From contig NZ_JACSPP010000026.1 of NCBI RefSeq assembly GCF_014837065.1, positions 1 through 47,802 on the forward strand: a DNA stretch of 47,802 bases. The letters are read 5' to 3'. The stretch is from Phocaeicola intestinalis (GTDB taxonomy: Bacteria > Bacteroidota > Bacteroidia > Bacteroidales > Bacteroidaceae). The notes beneath the pieces were generated by a model. The model worked only from the letters and a program-made list of their open reading frames with translations. It had not been told where the DNA came from and ran no database searches. Below are positions 17,242 to 24,620 of this stretch, piece by piece (position 1 is the stretch's first letter; every line of letters starts with the position of its first letter). A program made the translations under genes and the position numbers.

Positions 17242-17258
17242 CTGGCACGGCATTTGCC
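17242..17258 (+). promoter_or_regulatory. Predicted sigma-54 (-24/-12) promoter
   Basis: CTGGCACGGCATTTGCC matches the RpoN consensus YTGGCACGrNNNTTGCW at all fixed positions, with the last base C instead of A/T. GG at 17244-17245 and GC at 17256-17257 have the exact spacing required. The predicted start is near 17269. It lies 130 bp after a sigma-54 activator gene and reads away from it. Confidence 0.7.
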
Positions 17259-17268
17259 CTACATTGGG

Positions 17269-17450
17269 TGTAAGAGAGAATTGAAACAAGAAAAAATTAA
17301 AGGAAACTGGACTAAACAAAGGCTAAACTATTACCCAACCCCATAAATAAAACAAGTCAAAAATTAGTATTTCAACATACTATCTTTTGATAAAATGAAG
17401 ATGCCTATGTGTTAATAAGGAAAGAGGATGCTGTGAAGCATCCTCTTTTT
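17269..17450 (+). ncRNA. Candidate sigma-54-dependent small RNA, about 180 nt
   Basis: The stretch runs from the predicted -24/-12 start to an intrinsic terminator. It contains no ORF of note: the only ATG (17395) gives a six-residue MKMPMC. A 13-base segment ATTACCCAACCCC (17330-17342) is exactly complementary to the minus-strand leader of fecR (14436-14448). Existence as an RNA is inferred from promoter and terminator only. Alternatively the transcript reads on to the Rpn gene. Confidence 0.5.
17421..17450 (+). terminator. Intrinsic terminator
   Basis: AAAGAGGATGC and GCATCCTCTTT form an 11-bp stem with a 6-base TGTGAA loop, and the 3' arm runs into a T-rich tail on the plus strand. It is the only strong terminator between the sigma-54 regulator and the Rpn gene. 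Confidence 0.85.
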
Positions 17451-17481
17451 GCTTTCTTGTGTAGCCTGCGTCCGATGATAG

Positions 17482-17652
17482 CTCCAGACTTTCCTTTCCA
17501 CCATGCCTTATACCGACAATACCGATTACGAAGGGTATTACCAACAGGTGCTTTACATCATCTTCACCTTGACGGGATATTATGTAGACGTAGAAGCGCA
17601 CACCTCGAAAGAACGGATAGACGTGGTAATGCGCACCGCACATATAAATTAT
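17482..17652 (+). pseudogene. Fragment of a PD-(D/E)XK/AAA-type (DUF1703-like) protein
   Basis: The 50 residues from ATG 17503 (MPYTDNTDYEGYYQQVLYII through ERIDVVMRTAHINY) match the start of the C-terminal nuclease-like domain common in Bacteroides AAA-ATPase/DUF1703 proteins, including the EGYYQ and D-V-V-M residues. An in-frame stop lies just upstream (17479). The match ends abruptly where the family normally continues with its LFEFK-type catalytic strand. No ATPase part is present. It is a relic, not a working gene. The recognition rests on remembered family style. Confidence 0.55.
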
Positions 17653-17667
17653 TCCTGCCCCAAAGGA

Positions 17668-17698
17668 TTGCCATACCGGCAAAGATTTATTAACTTTG
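17668..17698 (+). promoter_or_regulatory. Predicted Bacteroides promoter for the Rpn-type gene
   Basis: A TTG at 17668-17670 and TAACTTTG at 17691-17698 are separated by 20 bp, matching the -33/-7 pattern. The ATG follows 24 bases later. Confidence 0.6.
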
Positions 17699-17722
17699 CA
17701 TCAAACCCTATAAACAACACCC

Positions 17723-18613
17723 ATGAGATACTTAGATCCTAAGGCCGACCTGACTTTCAAGAAAGTATTCGGCGAACATCCCGACCTGGTCATCAGCCTG
17801 CTCAACGCATTGCTGCCTTTCGATAAGCCTGAAGAAGAAATAAAGGAAATCGAATACCTGACTCCGGAACTGGTTCCGGAGACACCGCTGAAGAAAAACA
17901 GCATCGTAGACGTGCGCTGCAAAGACAAAGCGGGCAGGCAATTCTTGGTGGAGATGCAGATGCTTTGGTCGACCGCCTTTATGCAACGCGTGCTCTTCAA
18001 CGCCTCGAAAGCATACGTGCGCCAGCTGGGAGGAAGGGAAAGCAAATACGAACTGCTACAGCCCGTCTATTCACTCAACCTGGTAAACGATATTTTCCTA
18101 CCGGATGTACCGGACGCTTACCACGACTATCAAATCGTTCAAGTGGAGCATACAGACAAGGTCATCGAAGGACTGAGGTTTATCTTCGTGGAGCTTCCCA
18201 AATTCAAGCCACAAAATTTCAAAGGCAAGAAAATGGCGGTGCTCTGGCTGCGCTACCTCACGGAAATAAACGAACAAACCCGCCAAGCCCCCAAAGAACT
18301 GCTGGAAAATCCGGAAATCAGCAAAGCCGTAACAGAAATCGAAGAATCCGCCTTCAGCGATGCGCAACTCTGGTGGTACGATGACTTCTGGGACGCCGTA
18401 CGGGTAGAGAACACCCTGATAAGCGATGCCTTACGCGAAGGTATGGAAAAAGGCATGGAAAAAGGAATGGAGAAAGGCAGACAAGAAGGAATGCAAGAAG
18501 GCATAAAACAGAGTAACATCCAAAATGCACGCGGCATGAAAGCAGAAGGCATTCCAACTGAAATCATAGCTAAAATAACAGGTCTCACACCTGATGAAAT
18601 TGCAAAGCTATAA
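17723..18613 (+). CDS. Rpn-family PD-(D/E)XK nuclease/putative transposase
   Basis: A 296-residue member of the PDDEXK_2 family, annotated as recombination-promoting nuclease or putative transposase. The N-terminal DPKADLTFKKVFGEHPD segment is diagnostic. The nuclease core shows D63 (IVDVRC) and E77-x-Q79 (FLVEMQM). The C-terminal third contains repeated EGMEKGMEKG-type units (about 236-262), a charged, low-complexity linker typical of the family, then a short helical tail ending LTPDEIAKL. The ORF is intact with its own promoter and terminator. It may act in DNA recombination or stress-induced transposition, but its cellular role is unknown. It sits next to another decayed nuclease-family fragment. 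Confidence 0.9.
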   Translation: MRYLDPKADLTFKKVFGEHPDLVISLLNALLPFDKPEEEIKEIEYLTPELVPETPLKKNSIVDVRCKDKAGRQFLVEMQMLWSTAFMQRVLFNASKAYVRQLGGRESKYELLQPVYSLNLVNDIFLPDVPDAYHDYQIVQVEHTDKVIEGLRFIFVELPKFKPQNFKGKKMAVLWLRYLTEINEQTRQAPKELLENPEISKAVTEIEESAFSDAQLWWYDDFWDAVRVENTLISDALREGMEKGMEKGMEKGRQEGMQEGIKQSNIQNARGMKAEGIPTEIIAKITGLTPDEIAKL

Positions 18614-18621
18614 AAGAAAAG

Positions 18622-18675
18622 AAGAAGCGAGACTTATCTGGATAATTCACACTGAGACAAGCCTCGCTTCTTTTA
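18622..18675 (+). terminator. Intrinsic terminator after the Rpn-type gene
   Basis: AAGAAGCGAG (18622-18631) pairs perfectly with CTCGCTTCTT (18663-18672), followed by a short T-rich end. It starts eight bases after the stop codon. The roughly 130 bp from here to the next gene hold nothing I recognise. Confidence 0.75.
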
Positions 18676-18805
18676 TCTATACCATACGCACTTGGGACCT
18701 TACATCTATTTCATGCGAAGCATTACAACAAAAGAGTTATTTCAATGATTCAAAAGGAGTAATAATATAGAAGCATAGGCTTCTACCCCCTTTAACACCT
18801 TATAA

Positions 18806-19477
18806 TTATAATCCCTGAAAGGCTTTCCACAGATTGCCGTCGGGCACGGGAGCCGTAACCACTATCTGCTCTTTCGACACCGGATGAACAAAACATACCT
18901 TTCGGGCATGAAGGCAAATACTTCCGTCGGGATTGGAGCGCGGAAAACCATACTTCAAGTCACCCTTTATCGGGCATCCTATTTTTGCCAACTGACACCT
19001 TATCTGATGATGACGTCCTGTCTTCAGGTCAACTTCCAGCAGGTAATAATTTTCCGAATGCCCGATAAGGCGGTAATGAAGTACCGCCTTTTTCGAGCCA
19101 TTCACCTCTTTATCATAAGCATACGACTTGTTCTGTTTTTCGTTGCGCACCAGATAATGCACCAATTCACCTTCTTCGACCTGAGGACATGTCTTGACAA
19201 CTGCCCAGTAAGTTTTTTTCACCTCACCTTTGCGGAACATCTCATTCAGACGCGCCAATGCCTTACTGGTCTTGGCAAAGACCACCAATCCGCTCACAGG
19301 ACGATCCAGCCGATGTGTCACTCCCAAGAAAACATTGCCGGGCTTGGCATATTTCTCCTTGAGGTATTGCTTTACCGTCTCCGACAGAGGCACATCCCCC
19401 GTTTTGTCGCCCTGCACGATTTCAGAAGCAGTCTTATTGACGATAATGAGATGATTATCTTCGTACACTACGGTCAT
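18806..19477 (-). CDS. RluA-family pseudouridine synthase
   Basis: Converts uridine to pseudouridine in rRNA or tRNA. The catalytic motif HRLDRPVSG with Asp58 is present, as are the YEDNHLIIVNK N-terminal strand and the LLEVDLKTGRHHQIR block near residue 150. The 223-residue length indicates a short form with no S4 domain, as in several Bacteroides paralogs. The exact target position cannot be read from sequence. It begins 19 bp after the stop of fabG on the same strand, so the two may be co-transcribed. Confidence 0.93.
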   Translation of the reverse strand: MTVVYEDNHLIIVNKTASEIVQGDKTGDVPLSETVKQYLKEKYAKPGNVFLGVTHRLDRPVSGLVVFAKTSKALARLNEMFRKGEVKKTYWAVVKTCPQVEEGELVHYLVRNEKQNKSYAYDKEVNGSKKAVLHYRLIGHSENYYLLEVDLKTGRHHQIRCQLAKIGCPIKGDLKYGFPRSNPDGSICLHARKVCFVHPVSKEQIVVTAPVPDGNLWKAFQGL

Positions 19478-19496
19478 ACACTCGGTCGGGGCAACA

Positions 19497-20243
19497 TTAC
19501 ATGTTCATACCGCCATCTACCTGAATCACCTGACCCGATACGTACGACGACATATCCGATGCCAGGAACAAAGCGATGTTTGCCACATCCTCGGGCGTAC
19601 CGCCACGGCGCAACGGAATGCGTTTGTTCCATTCTGCCTTTACTTCATCTGACAATTGTGCAGTCATATCGGTGATGATGAAGCCCGGAGCAATGGCATT
19701 GGCACGGATGCCACGCGAACCCAATTCCTGAGCAATAGACTTAGCAAGACCAATCAAGCCAGCCTTCGAAGCTGAATAATTACATTGTCCGGCATTGCCA
19801 TGTACACCTACCACCGAAGCCATATTGATGATATTACCACTACGCTGGCGCATCATAATCGGCGTGCAGGCATGAATGAAATTGAAAGCCGATTTCAAAT
19901 TGACGTTAATAACAGCGTCCCATTGCCCTTCGCTCATACGCATCATCAGACCGTCTTTGGTAATACCGGCATTGTTAACCAAAATATCAATAGAACCGAA
20001 GTCGGCGTGAATTTGCTCTACCACCTTGGCGGTATCTTCGAAATTGGCAGCATTCGAGGCATAGCCTTTTGCCTTGACTCCCAAAGCGGCGATTTCGGCT
20101 TCGGTCTTCTTTCCATTTTCATCAATAACCAAATCTGTAAATGCAATGTTTGCTCCTTCAGAAGCAAATTTCAATGCAATTGCCTTACCGATACCGCGTG
20201 CAGCACCGGTAATGATAGCTGTTTTTCCTGTTAATAATCCCAT
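19497..20243 (-). CDS. fabG: 3-oxoacyl-[acyl-carrier-protein] reductase
   Basis: An NADPH-dependent short-chain dehydrogenase reducing 3-ketoacyl-ACP in type II fatty acid synthesis. The nucleotide motif TGAARGIG (12-19), NNAG (90-93), and catalytic triad S143, Y156 and K160 (NYSASKAG) are all intact. The C-terminal YVSGQVIQVDGGMNM is standard for FabG, and 248 residues is the normal length. This is probably the housekeeping copy, while the polyene-like cluster further right keeps only a remnant of a second reductase. A TetR regulator lies upstream on the same strand. Confidence 0.95.
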   Translation of the reverse strand: MGLLTGKTAIITGAARGIGKAIALKFASEGANIAFTDLVIDENGKKTEAEIAALGVKAKGYASNAANFEDTAKVVEQIHADFGSIDILVNNAGITKDGLMMRMSEGQWDAVINVNLKSAFNFIHACTPIMMRQRSGNIINMASVVGVHGNAGQCNYSASKAGLIGLAKSIAQELGSRGIRANAIAPGFIITDMTAQLSDEVKAEWNKRIPLRRGGTPEDVANIALFLASDMSSYVSGQVIQVDGGMNM

Positions 20244-20313
20244 AATCTTTAAGTTATTTAGTTTTTTGGTTTGTAAGTTTGTTAGTTTATAAGTTTTTTC
20301 AAGTTAAACGTAG

Positions 20314-20367
20314 TTACTTGAAGGACAATAATCCTGCTGCTGAAACCGATGCTAAAAGTATTGACAT
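20314..20367 (-). CDS. Possible 17-residue hydrophobic peptide
   Basis: Between the TetR gene and fabG a short frame encodes MSILLASVSAAGLLSFK. It is preceded by GAGGAGTTAG directly before the ATG, an unusually strong Shine-Dalgarno for this phylum. It could be a leader peptide or a small membrane peptide. With only 17 codons, chance is a serious alternative. Confidence 0.2.
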   Translation of the reverse strand: MSILLASVSAAGLLSFK

Positions 20368-20387
20368 CTAACTCCTCATTGGCATTT

Positions 20388-20975
20388 TTACAATTTTCTT
20401 CCCAATGCCCCGTAGACAATCTTTGCTACGTAACGCCAGCCGATTTCATCGTCAAGGTCTTCGCCTATCTGACCGCGTATGTAGGGCACCTCAATCCCTT
20501 TTATGCAATAATGCAGAATGTCGGCAGTTATCTCCACATTGTCGATATCAAACAGTCCCTGCTCTTTTCCTTCCTTCAGCACAGTACGGAAAAGCTTCAT
20601 TTCATTGGCATCAAAATGCTTGCGCATTGCTTCCACACGCCAGATATCGCGAAAGAAATTGGCACGCAGCGTACCGTTGCGATATACCGCCAGCTTGACA
20701 ATATCCAAATGGGTGGAAATAAGTTGAAGAATCTTTTCATCAGGAGGAATATCTTTCTGGGCAACTTTCTCCATCGTATCGGAAAGCATTTCCAACTCCG
20801 ACTTGACTACAGCCATATAAATCTGCTCCTTATTTTTAAAATAAGTATACAGCGTACGGCGTCCCTTTTTCGAAGCCACGGCAATATCGTTCATTGTCGT
20901 AGCATCCACTCCTTTCTTGGCAAAAAGCTGTCGGGCTACGTCTACTAATTTTGCTCGGGTCTTCAGTACGGTCAT
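20388..20975 (-). CDS. TetR/AcrR-family transcriptional regulator
   Basis: A 195-residue one-component repressor-like protein. The N-terminal helix-turn-helix lies at about 8-50 (KLVDVARQLFAKKGVDATTM then TLYTYFKNKEQIYMAV), and the remainder is a helical ligand-binding domain with no recognisable ligand signature. Position upstream of fabG on the same strand raises a possible role in fatty acid or envelope lipid control, but this is only positional. A well-formed -33/-7 promoter sits just upstream. Confidence 0.93.
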   Translation of the reverse strand: MTVLKTRAKLVDVARQLFAKKGVDATTMNDIAVASKKGRRTLYTYFKNKEQIYMAVVKSELEMLSDTMEKVAQKDIPPDEKILQLISTHLDIVKLAVYRNGTLRANFFRDIWRVEAMRKHFDANEMKLFRTVLKEGKEQGLFDIDNVEITADILHYCIKGIEVPYIRGQIGEDLDDEIGWRYVAKIVYGALGRKL

Positions 20976-21015
20976 CGTTAATCCTTAAAATTGCACAACA
21001 TCTACATAACGTGAG

Positions 21016-21047
21016 CAAAAGTACAGTTTTTCTTCCGACTACACAAA
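21016..21047 (-). promoter_or_regulatory. Predicted promoter for the TetR gene
   Basis: On the minus strand TTTG (21047-21044) and TACTTTTG (21023-21016) are separated by 20 bp, an exact -33/-7 arrangement, about 41 bases before the ATG. Confidence 0.65.
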
Positions 21048-21174
21048 TTTTTTTTATTGTCTTTTTGGAGTTAAAAGAAGTCAGAAGGAGCCAGAGGGAA
21101 AATAAAAATGCAGACATGCATATTGTCTTTTTATAGTCCTCGAAAACAATTCGCAAAATTAACCTGGGCAAAGA

Positions 21175-21363
21175 AACTGTTTTGAATTTATCGTGTGCTG
21201 GTTTGAAATGAATTTTTGAGGCATTTCCGTTTGTGTGATGAGAAAGATAGCGGACTATCTGACGAAGGACAGAAGCGGAAAGGACAAAAAAAACCGCCCA
21301 AAGCACACACGAAAACGAATACATCAAACCAAGAAAAACTTTTTGGAGAAATTCAAAACAGTT
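21175..21363. mobile_element. MITE-like element, 189 bp, with 15-bp terminal inverted repeats
   Basis: AACTGTTTTGAATTT at 21175-21189 and its exact reverse complement at 21349-21363 bound the element. Inside, a frame from 21235 encodes a lysine/arginine-rich peptide ending KKNFLEKFKT at the right repeat. The right half (about 21283-21360) recurs inverted at the window end (47726-47802) with about 90 percent identity. Substitutions there are synonymous (CGA/CGG) or conservative (Thr/Ala) in that frame. The left end matches 19 bases at 14499. It looks like an internally deleted derivative of an insertion sequence retaining the first and last codons of a transposase. That parentage is inferred. 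No target duplication is evident. Confidence 0.7.
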
Positions 21364-21426
21364 AAACAAGCTCCATATAAAATCTGCTGCAAATCCGAAG
21401 AACAAGCGAAAAAAATCTGCAAATCA

Positions 21427-21458
21427 TTTGCATATTTAAAAAAAAGTCTCTACCTTTG
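21427..21458 (+). promoter_or_regulatory. Predicted promoter for initiator tRNA
   Basis: TTTG at 21427-21430 and TACCTTTG at 21451-21458 have 20-bp spacing, matching the Bacteroides housekeeping promoter. The tRNA begins about 30 bases later. Confidence 0.7.
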
Positions 21459-21488
21459 CACTCGATTTAAGAAAACAATGATTAACAT

Positions 21489-21564
<76 letters not shown>

Positions 21565-21572
21565 GAAGCAGG

Positions 21573-21597
21573 AGAGGAACGGAAGTTTCTCTTTTTT
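21573..21597 (+). terminator. Intrinsic terminator of the tRNA unit
   Basis: AGAGGAAC and GTTTCTCT form an 8-bp stem with one G-T pair around a GGAA loop, followed by six T residues. Confidence 0.85.
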
Positions 21598-21689
21598 GTT
21601 TTATACGGATATAGGAACATGCCTAAAGAAACAAAAACCCCTCTTTCCCTACTGCTTCCCTACCGAAGTCTAATTTTCAACTGAACACT

Positions 21690-22610
21690 ATGGCACGTAT
21701 CTACAACCAACTGACCGAACTTATCGGCAACACTCCTCTTCTAAAGCTGAACCGATTAGGAAACGCACATCATGTCCAAGCCTCCATTATGGCAAAACTG
21801 GAATACTTCAATCCGGGTGGAAGTGTGAAAGACCGCGCCGCGCTTGCCATGATAGAAGATGCCGAACAGAAAGGGCTTATCGCACCTGGAGCCACCCTCA
21901 TCGAACCGACCAGCGGAAACACTGGTATCGGAATGGCATGGATAGCCAATATCAAAGGGTATAAAACCATCCTCACCATGCCCGAAACCATGAGCGTGGA
22001 ACGACGGATGCTACTGAAAACAATGGGAGCACAACTGGTACTCACACCGGGAGCAGAGGGTATGAGCGGAGCCATCCGAAAAGCAGAAGAACTGCACCGT
22101 GAACTACCTAATTCTATTATCTTAAAGCAATTTGAGAACCCTGCCAACCCACTTGCCCACTTGCATACAACGGCTGAAGAAATATGGCAGGATACCGATG
22201 GAAAAGTGGACGTGTTTATAGCCGGGGCAGGAACTGGAGGCACGATAAGCGGAGTAGGAAAAGGACTGAAAACCCATAATCCCCACATCGAAATCATCGC
22301 TGTAGAGCCAGACAGTTCGGCTGTATTATCGGGAGAAAAAGCCGGAAGCCACCGCATTCAGGGCATCGGTGCCGGATTTGTCCCGAAAAACTATTATCCG
22401 GAAACAGTAGACCGCATTATCCGCATCAAGGATGATGACGCCTTTCGTATCGAAAAAGAACTTGTCATAACCGAAGGTCTGCTGACAGGTATCTCATCTG
22501 GAGCCGCCGTATGCGCTGCCCTTCAGCTTGCTGTACAACCGGCTTATACCGGTAAAAACATTGTGGTGCTTCTACCTGACACAGGAGAAAGATATCTTTC
22601 CACCTTTTAA
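21690..22610 (+). CDS. cysK: Cysteine synthase A (O-acetylserine sulfhydrylase)
   Basis: A PLP enzyme that makes cysteine from O-acetylserine and sulfide. K47 in NPGGSVKDRA is the Schiff-base lysine. TSGNTGIGMAW binds the substrate carboxylate, and AGAGTGGTISGVGKGL holds the PLP phosphate. The near-C-terminal GISSGAAVCAA and LLPDTGERYLSTF blocks are standard. At 306 residues the protein is the usual CysK length and intact. It is a monocistronic-looking gene that converges with mutL across a hairpin. The start at 21690 gives the canonical MARIYNQLTELIGNTPLLKL. Confidence 0.96.
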   Translation: MARIYNQLTELIGNTPLLKLNRLGNAHHVQASIMAKLEYFNPGGSVKDRAALAMIEDAEQKGLIAPGATLIEPTSGNTGIGMAWIANIKGYKTILTMPETMSVERRMLLKTMGAQLVLTPGAEGMSGAIRKAEELHRELPNSIILKQFENPANPLAHLHTTAEEIWQDTDGKVDVFIAGAGTGGTISGVGKGLKTHNPHIEIIAVEPDSSAVLSGEKAGSHRIQGIGAGFVPKNYYPETVDRIIRIKDDDAFRIEKELVITEGLLTGISSGAAVCAALQLAVQPAYTGKNIVVLLPDTGERYLSTF

Positions 22611-22620
22611 GAGCCTGTTA

Positions 22621-22687
22621 GTTAGAAGGAGTTAAAAGCCTATTGGTTTTCAACTCCTTTTAACTCTGTGAAATAACTCCTTCTAAC
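22621..22687. terminator. Bidirectional hairpin between cysK and mutL
   Basis: GTTAGAAGGAGTT (22621-22633) is exactly complementary to AACTCCTTCTAAC (22675-22687). An inner AGGAGTTAAAAG can alternatively pair with the CTCCTTTTAACT segment at about 22654-22665. These alternative stems fill the convergent gap and probably terminate both genes. Confidence 0.7.
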
Positions 22688-22696
22688 TCCTTAGTC

Positions 22697-24589
22697 TTAA
22701 AAAAGCTTCTCTATATCTTCCTCTTTCAGCACAGCCAGTACGGTCTTGCCATCGGGAGTATAATTAGGGGTAGGAACGGCAAAAAGTTCGTCCACCAGAT
22801 TATTCATCTCTTCTGCCGTCAAGACTTGTCCCGGCACAATGGCCGAAGCTTTTGCCAGCGATAAGGCCAGCGCCTGCTGTATTTCTTCTTTCACGTCCTT
22901 ACCTTTCTCCATCGCAGTCTGAACCAAGTCGGTCACCAACCGCTCTGGATTCAGTCCTTCGATGCCTGCGGGTACACCATTGATGGCATACGAGCCTCCA
23001 CCCAAATTGCTCAAATCGAATCCCAAAGCTTTCAAATCGTCCATAATCGTTTCCAACACCGGTATTTCGGAGACAGAGAAATGTACCATCTCAGGGAATA
23101 ACATGCGTTGTGATACGTGCCGCTTGTCGGCTATCTGCTTCATATAACGGTCGAACAAGATGCGGATGTGCGCCCGTTGCTGGTCGATAATCATCAGCCC
23201 CGATTTTACGGAAGTCAGTATATAACATCCTTTATACTGGTAATGCTGTGTAACGCTCTCTTTCACGGTTGCTTCGGGATGTGTATCGTAGAGTGTAGGA
23301 GAAGCCGGCTGTATTTCTTCCGTATGCCAGCTATCCTCAGAAGCGGGTGTTTCCGCTTCAGGCTGCCAGGCATTGCTTTTCCGCTCCAGTCCCTCGAACA
23401 AAGGCTCCCATTGCGTATGCTTCTGGCGAGAGGAAGAAGGAGAATACGAAGAGGGAGGAGCCGTTGAAGTCTTTACATCAAACGGATTGTAAGAAGGATC
23501 ATACGATAGTGACGGCTGCACAACCCCAGCTTGCTGGTCGGGCTCAAATGCCGGAATATCGGGCATCCCTTCGGTATCGAAATCAATGGAAGGAACAGCA
23601 TTGAAACGTCCCAGTGTCTCTTTCACCGCCGCCGAAAGGATTTGCCAGATAGCCTGTTCGTTTTCAAACTTGATTTCAGTCTTGGTAGGATGGATATTGA
23701 CGTCAATATTGGCCGGTTCCACCTCAAAATAAATGAAATAAGATACTTGTTCGCCCACGGGTATCAAGTGTTCGTAAGCATCCACCAATGCTTTATGAAA
23801 ATAAGGGTGGCGCATAAAACGTCCGTTGACAAAGAAGAACTGGCGGGCGCCTTTCTTACGTGATGTTTCAGGCTTACCGATAAACCCGTGTATTTGCACC
23901 ATACTGGTAGTAACGTCAAGCGAAAGCAATTCCTGATTCAGTTTTTTGCCAAACACGCCCATAATGCGCTGGCGCAAAGGCAAGACAGGGAGATTCAACA
24001 TTTCCGTGCCGTTATGATGCAAAGTGAACGAAATGTCAGGATTCACCAACACGATGCGTTCGAATTCGGTCAGGATATTACTCAGTTCTGTCTGGTTCGA
24101 CTTTAAGAATTTGCGCCGTGCCGGCACGTTGTAAAAAAGATTCTTCACACTGAAATTACTTCCGCAAGGACACGCCACAGCTTCCTGCCCTTCTACTTTC
24201 GAACCGGAAATAGTCAGCAGTGTTCCCAGCACGTCCCCTTCCTGACATGTACGCAATTCCACCTGTGCCACTGCAGCAATAGACGCCAGGGCTTCTCCTC
24301 TGAATCCCATTGTGTGGAGGGCAAACAAGTCGGATGCCTCACGAATCTTCGATGTCGCATGCCGCTCGAATGCCAGCCGCGCATCTGTTTCCGACATTCC
24401 TTTCCCGTCATCAATTACCTGTATACACGTTTTTCCAGCATCCGTTATCAGCACATCTATATGATGCGCACCTGCATCCACTGCATTCTCCACCAATTCC
24501 TTTACCACGGATGCAGGACGCTGTATCACTTCGCCCGCCGCAATCTGATTAGCTACGGAATCGGGCAACAAACGTATCACATCGCTCAT
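22697..24589 (-). CDS. mutL: DNA mismatch repair protein MutL
   Basis: Couples MutS mismatch recognition to downstream repair. The N-terminal GHKL ATPase has [18 protein letters not shown] and [10 protein letters not shown] motifs (about 31-105), followed by the transducer domain with [11 protein letters not shown] variable, proline/serine-rich linker (about 345-440) joins the C-terminal dimerisation domain. The position of the endonuclease motif reads [13 protein letters not shown], without the DQHA(x)2E(x)4E metal-binding acidic residues, so this MutL probably lacks intrinsic nicking activity. It is 630 residues and intact. It is the last gene of an envelope-biogenesis operon, 31 bp after the OstA-like gene. 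Confidence 0.97.
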   Translation of the reverse strand: MSDVIRLLPDSVANQIAAGEVIQRPASVVKELVENAVDAGAHHIDVLITDAGKTCIQVIDDGKGMSETDARLAFERHATSKIREASDLFALHTMGFRGEALASIAAVAQVELRTCQEGDVLGTLLTISGSKVEGQEAVACPCGSNFSVKNLFYNVPARRKFLKSNQTELSNILTEFERIVLVNPDISFTLHHNGTEMLNLPVLPLRQRIMGVFGKKLNQELLSLDVTTSMVQIHGFIGKPETSRKKGARQFFFVNGRFMRHPYFHKALVDAYEHLIPVGEQVSYFIYFEVEPANIDVNIHPTKTEIKFENEQAIWQILSAAVKETLGRFNAVPSIDFDTEGMPDIPAFEPDQQAGVVQPSLSYDPSYNPFDVKTSTAPPSSYSPSSSRQKHTQWEPLFEGLERKSNAWQPEAETPASEDSWHTEEIQPASPTLYDTHPEATVKESVTQHYQYKGCYILTSVKSGLMIIDQQRAHIRILFDRYMKQIADKRHVSQRMLFPEMVHFSVSEIPVLETIMDDLKALGFDLSNLGGGSYAINGVPAGIEGLNPERLVTDLVQTAMEKGKDVKEEIQQALALSLAKASAIVPGQVLTAEEMNNLVDELFAVPTPNYTPDGKTVLAVLKEEDIEKLF

Positions 24590-24620
24590 ATATTCTATAC
24601 TCCTAAAGAAATTTCATCTG

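Noticed and set aside
17409..17693. A 94-residue frame over the terminator and nuclease fragment
   Set aside because: It begins within the terminator hairpin. The family match is in another frame.
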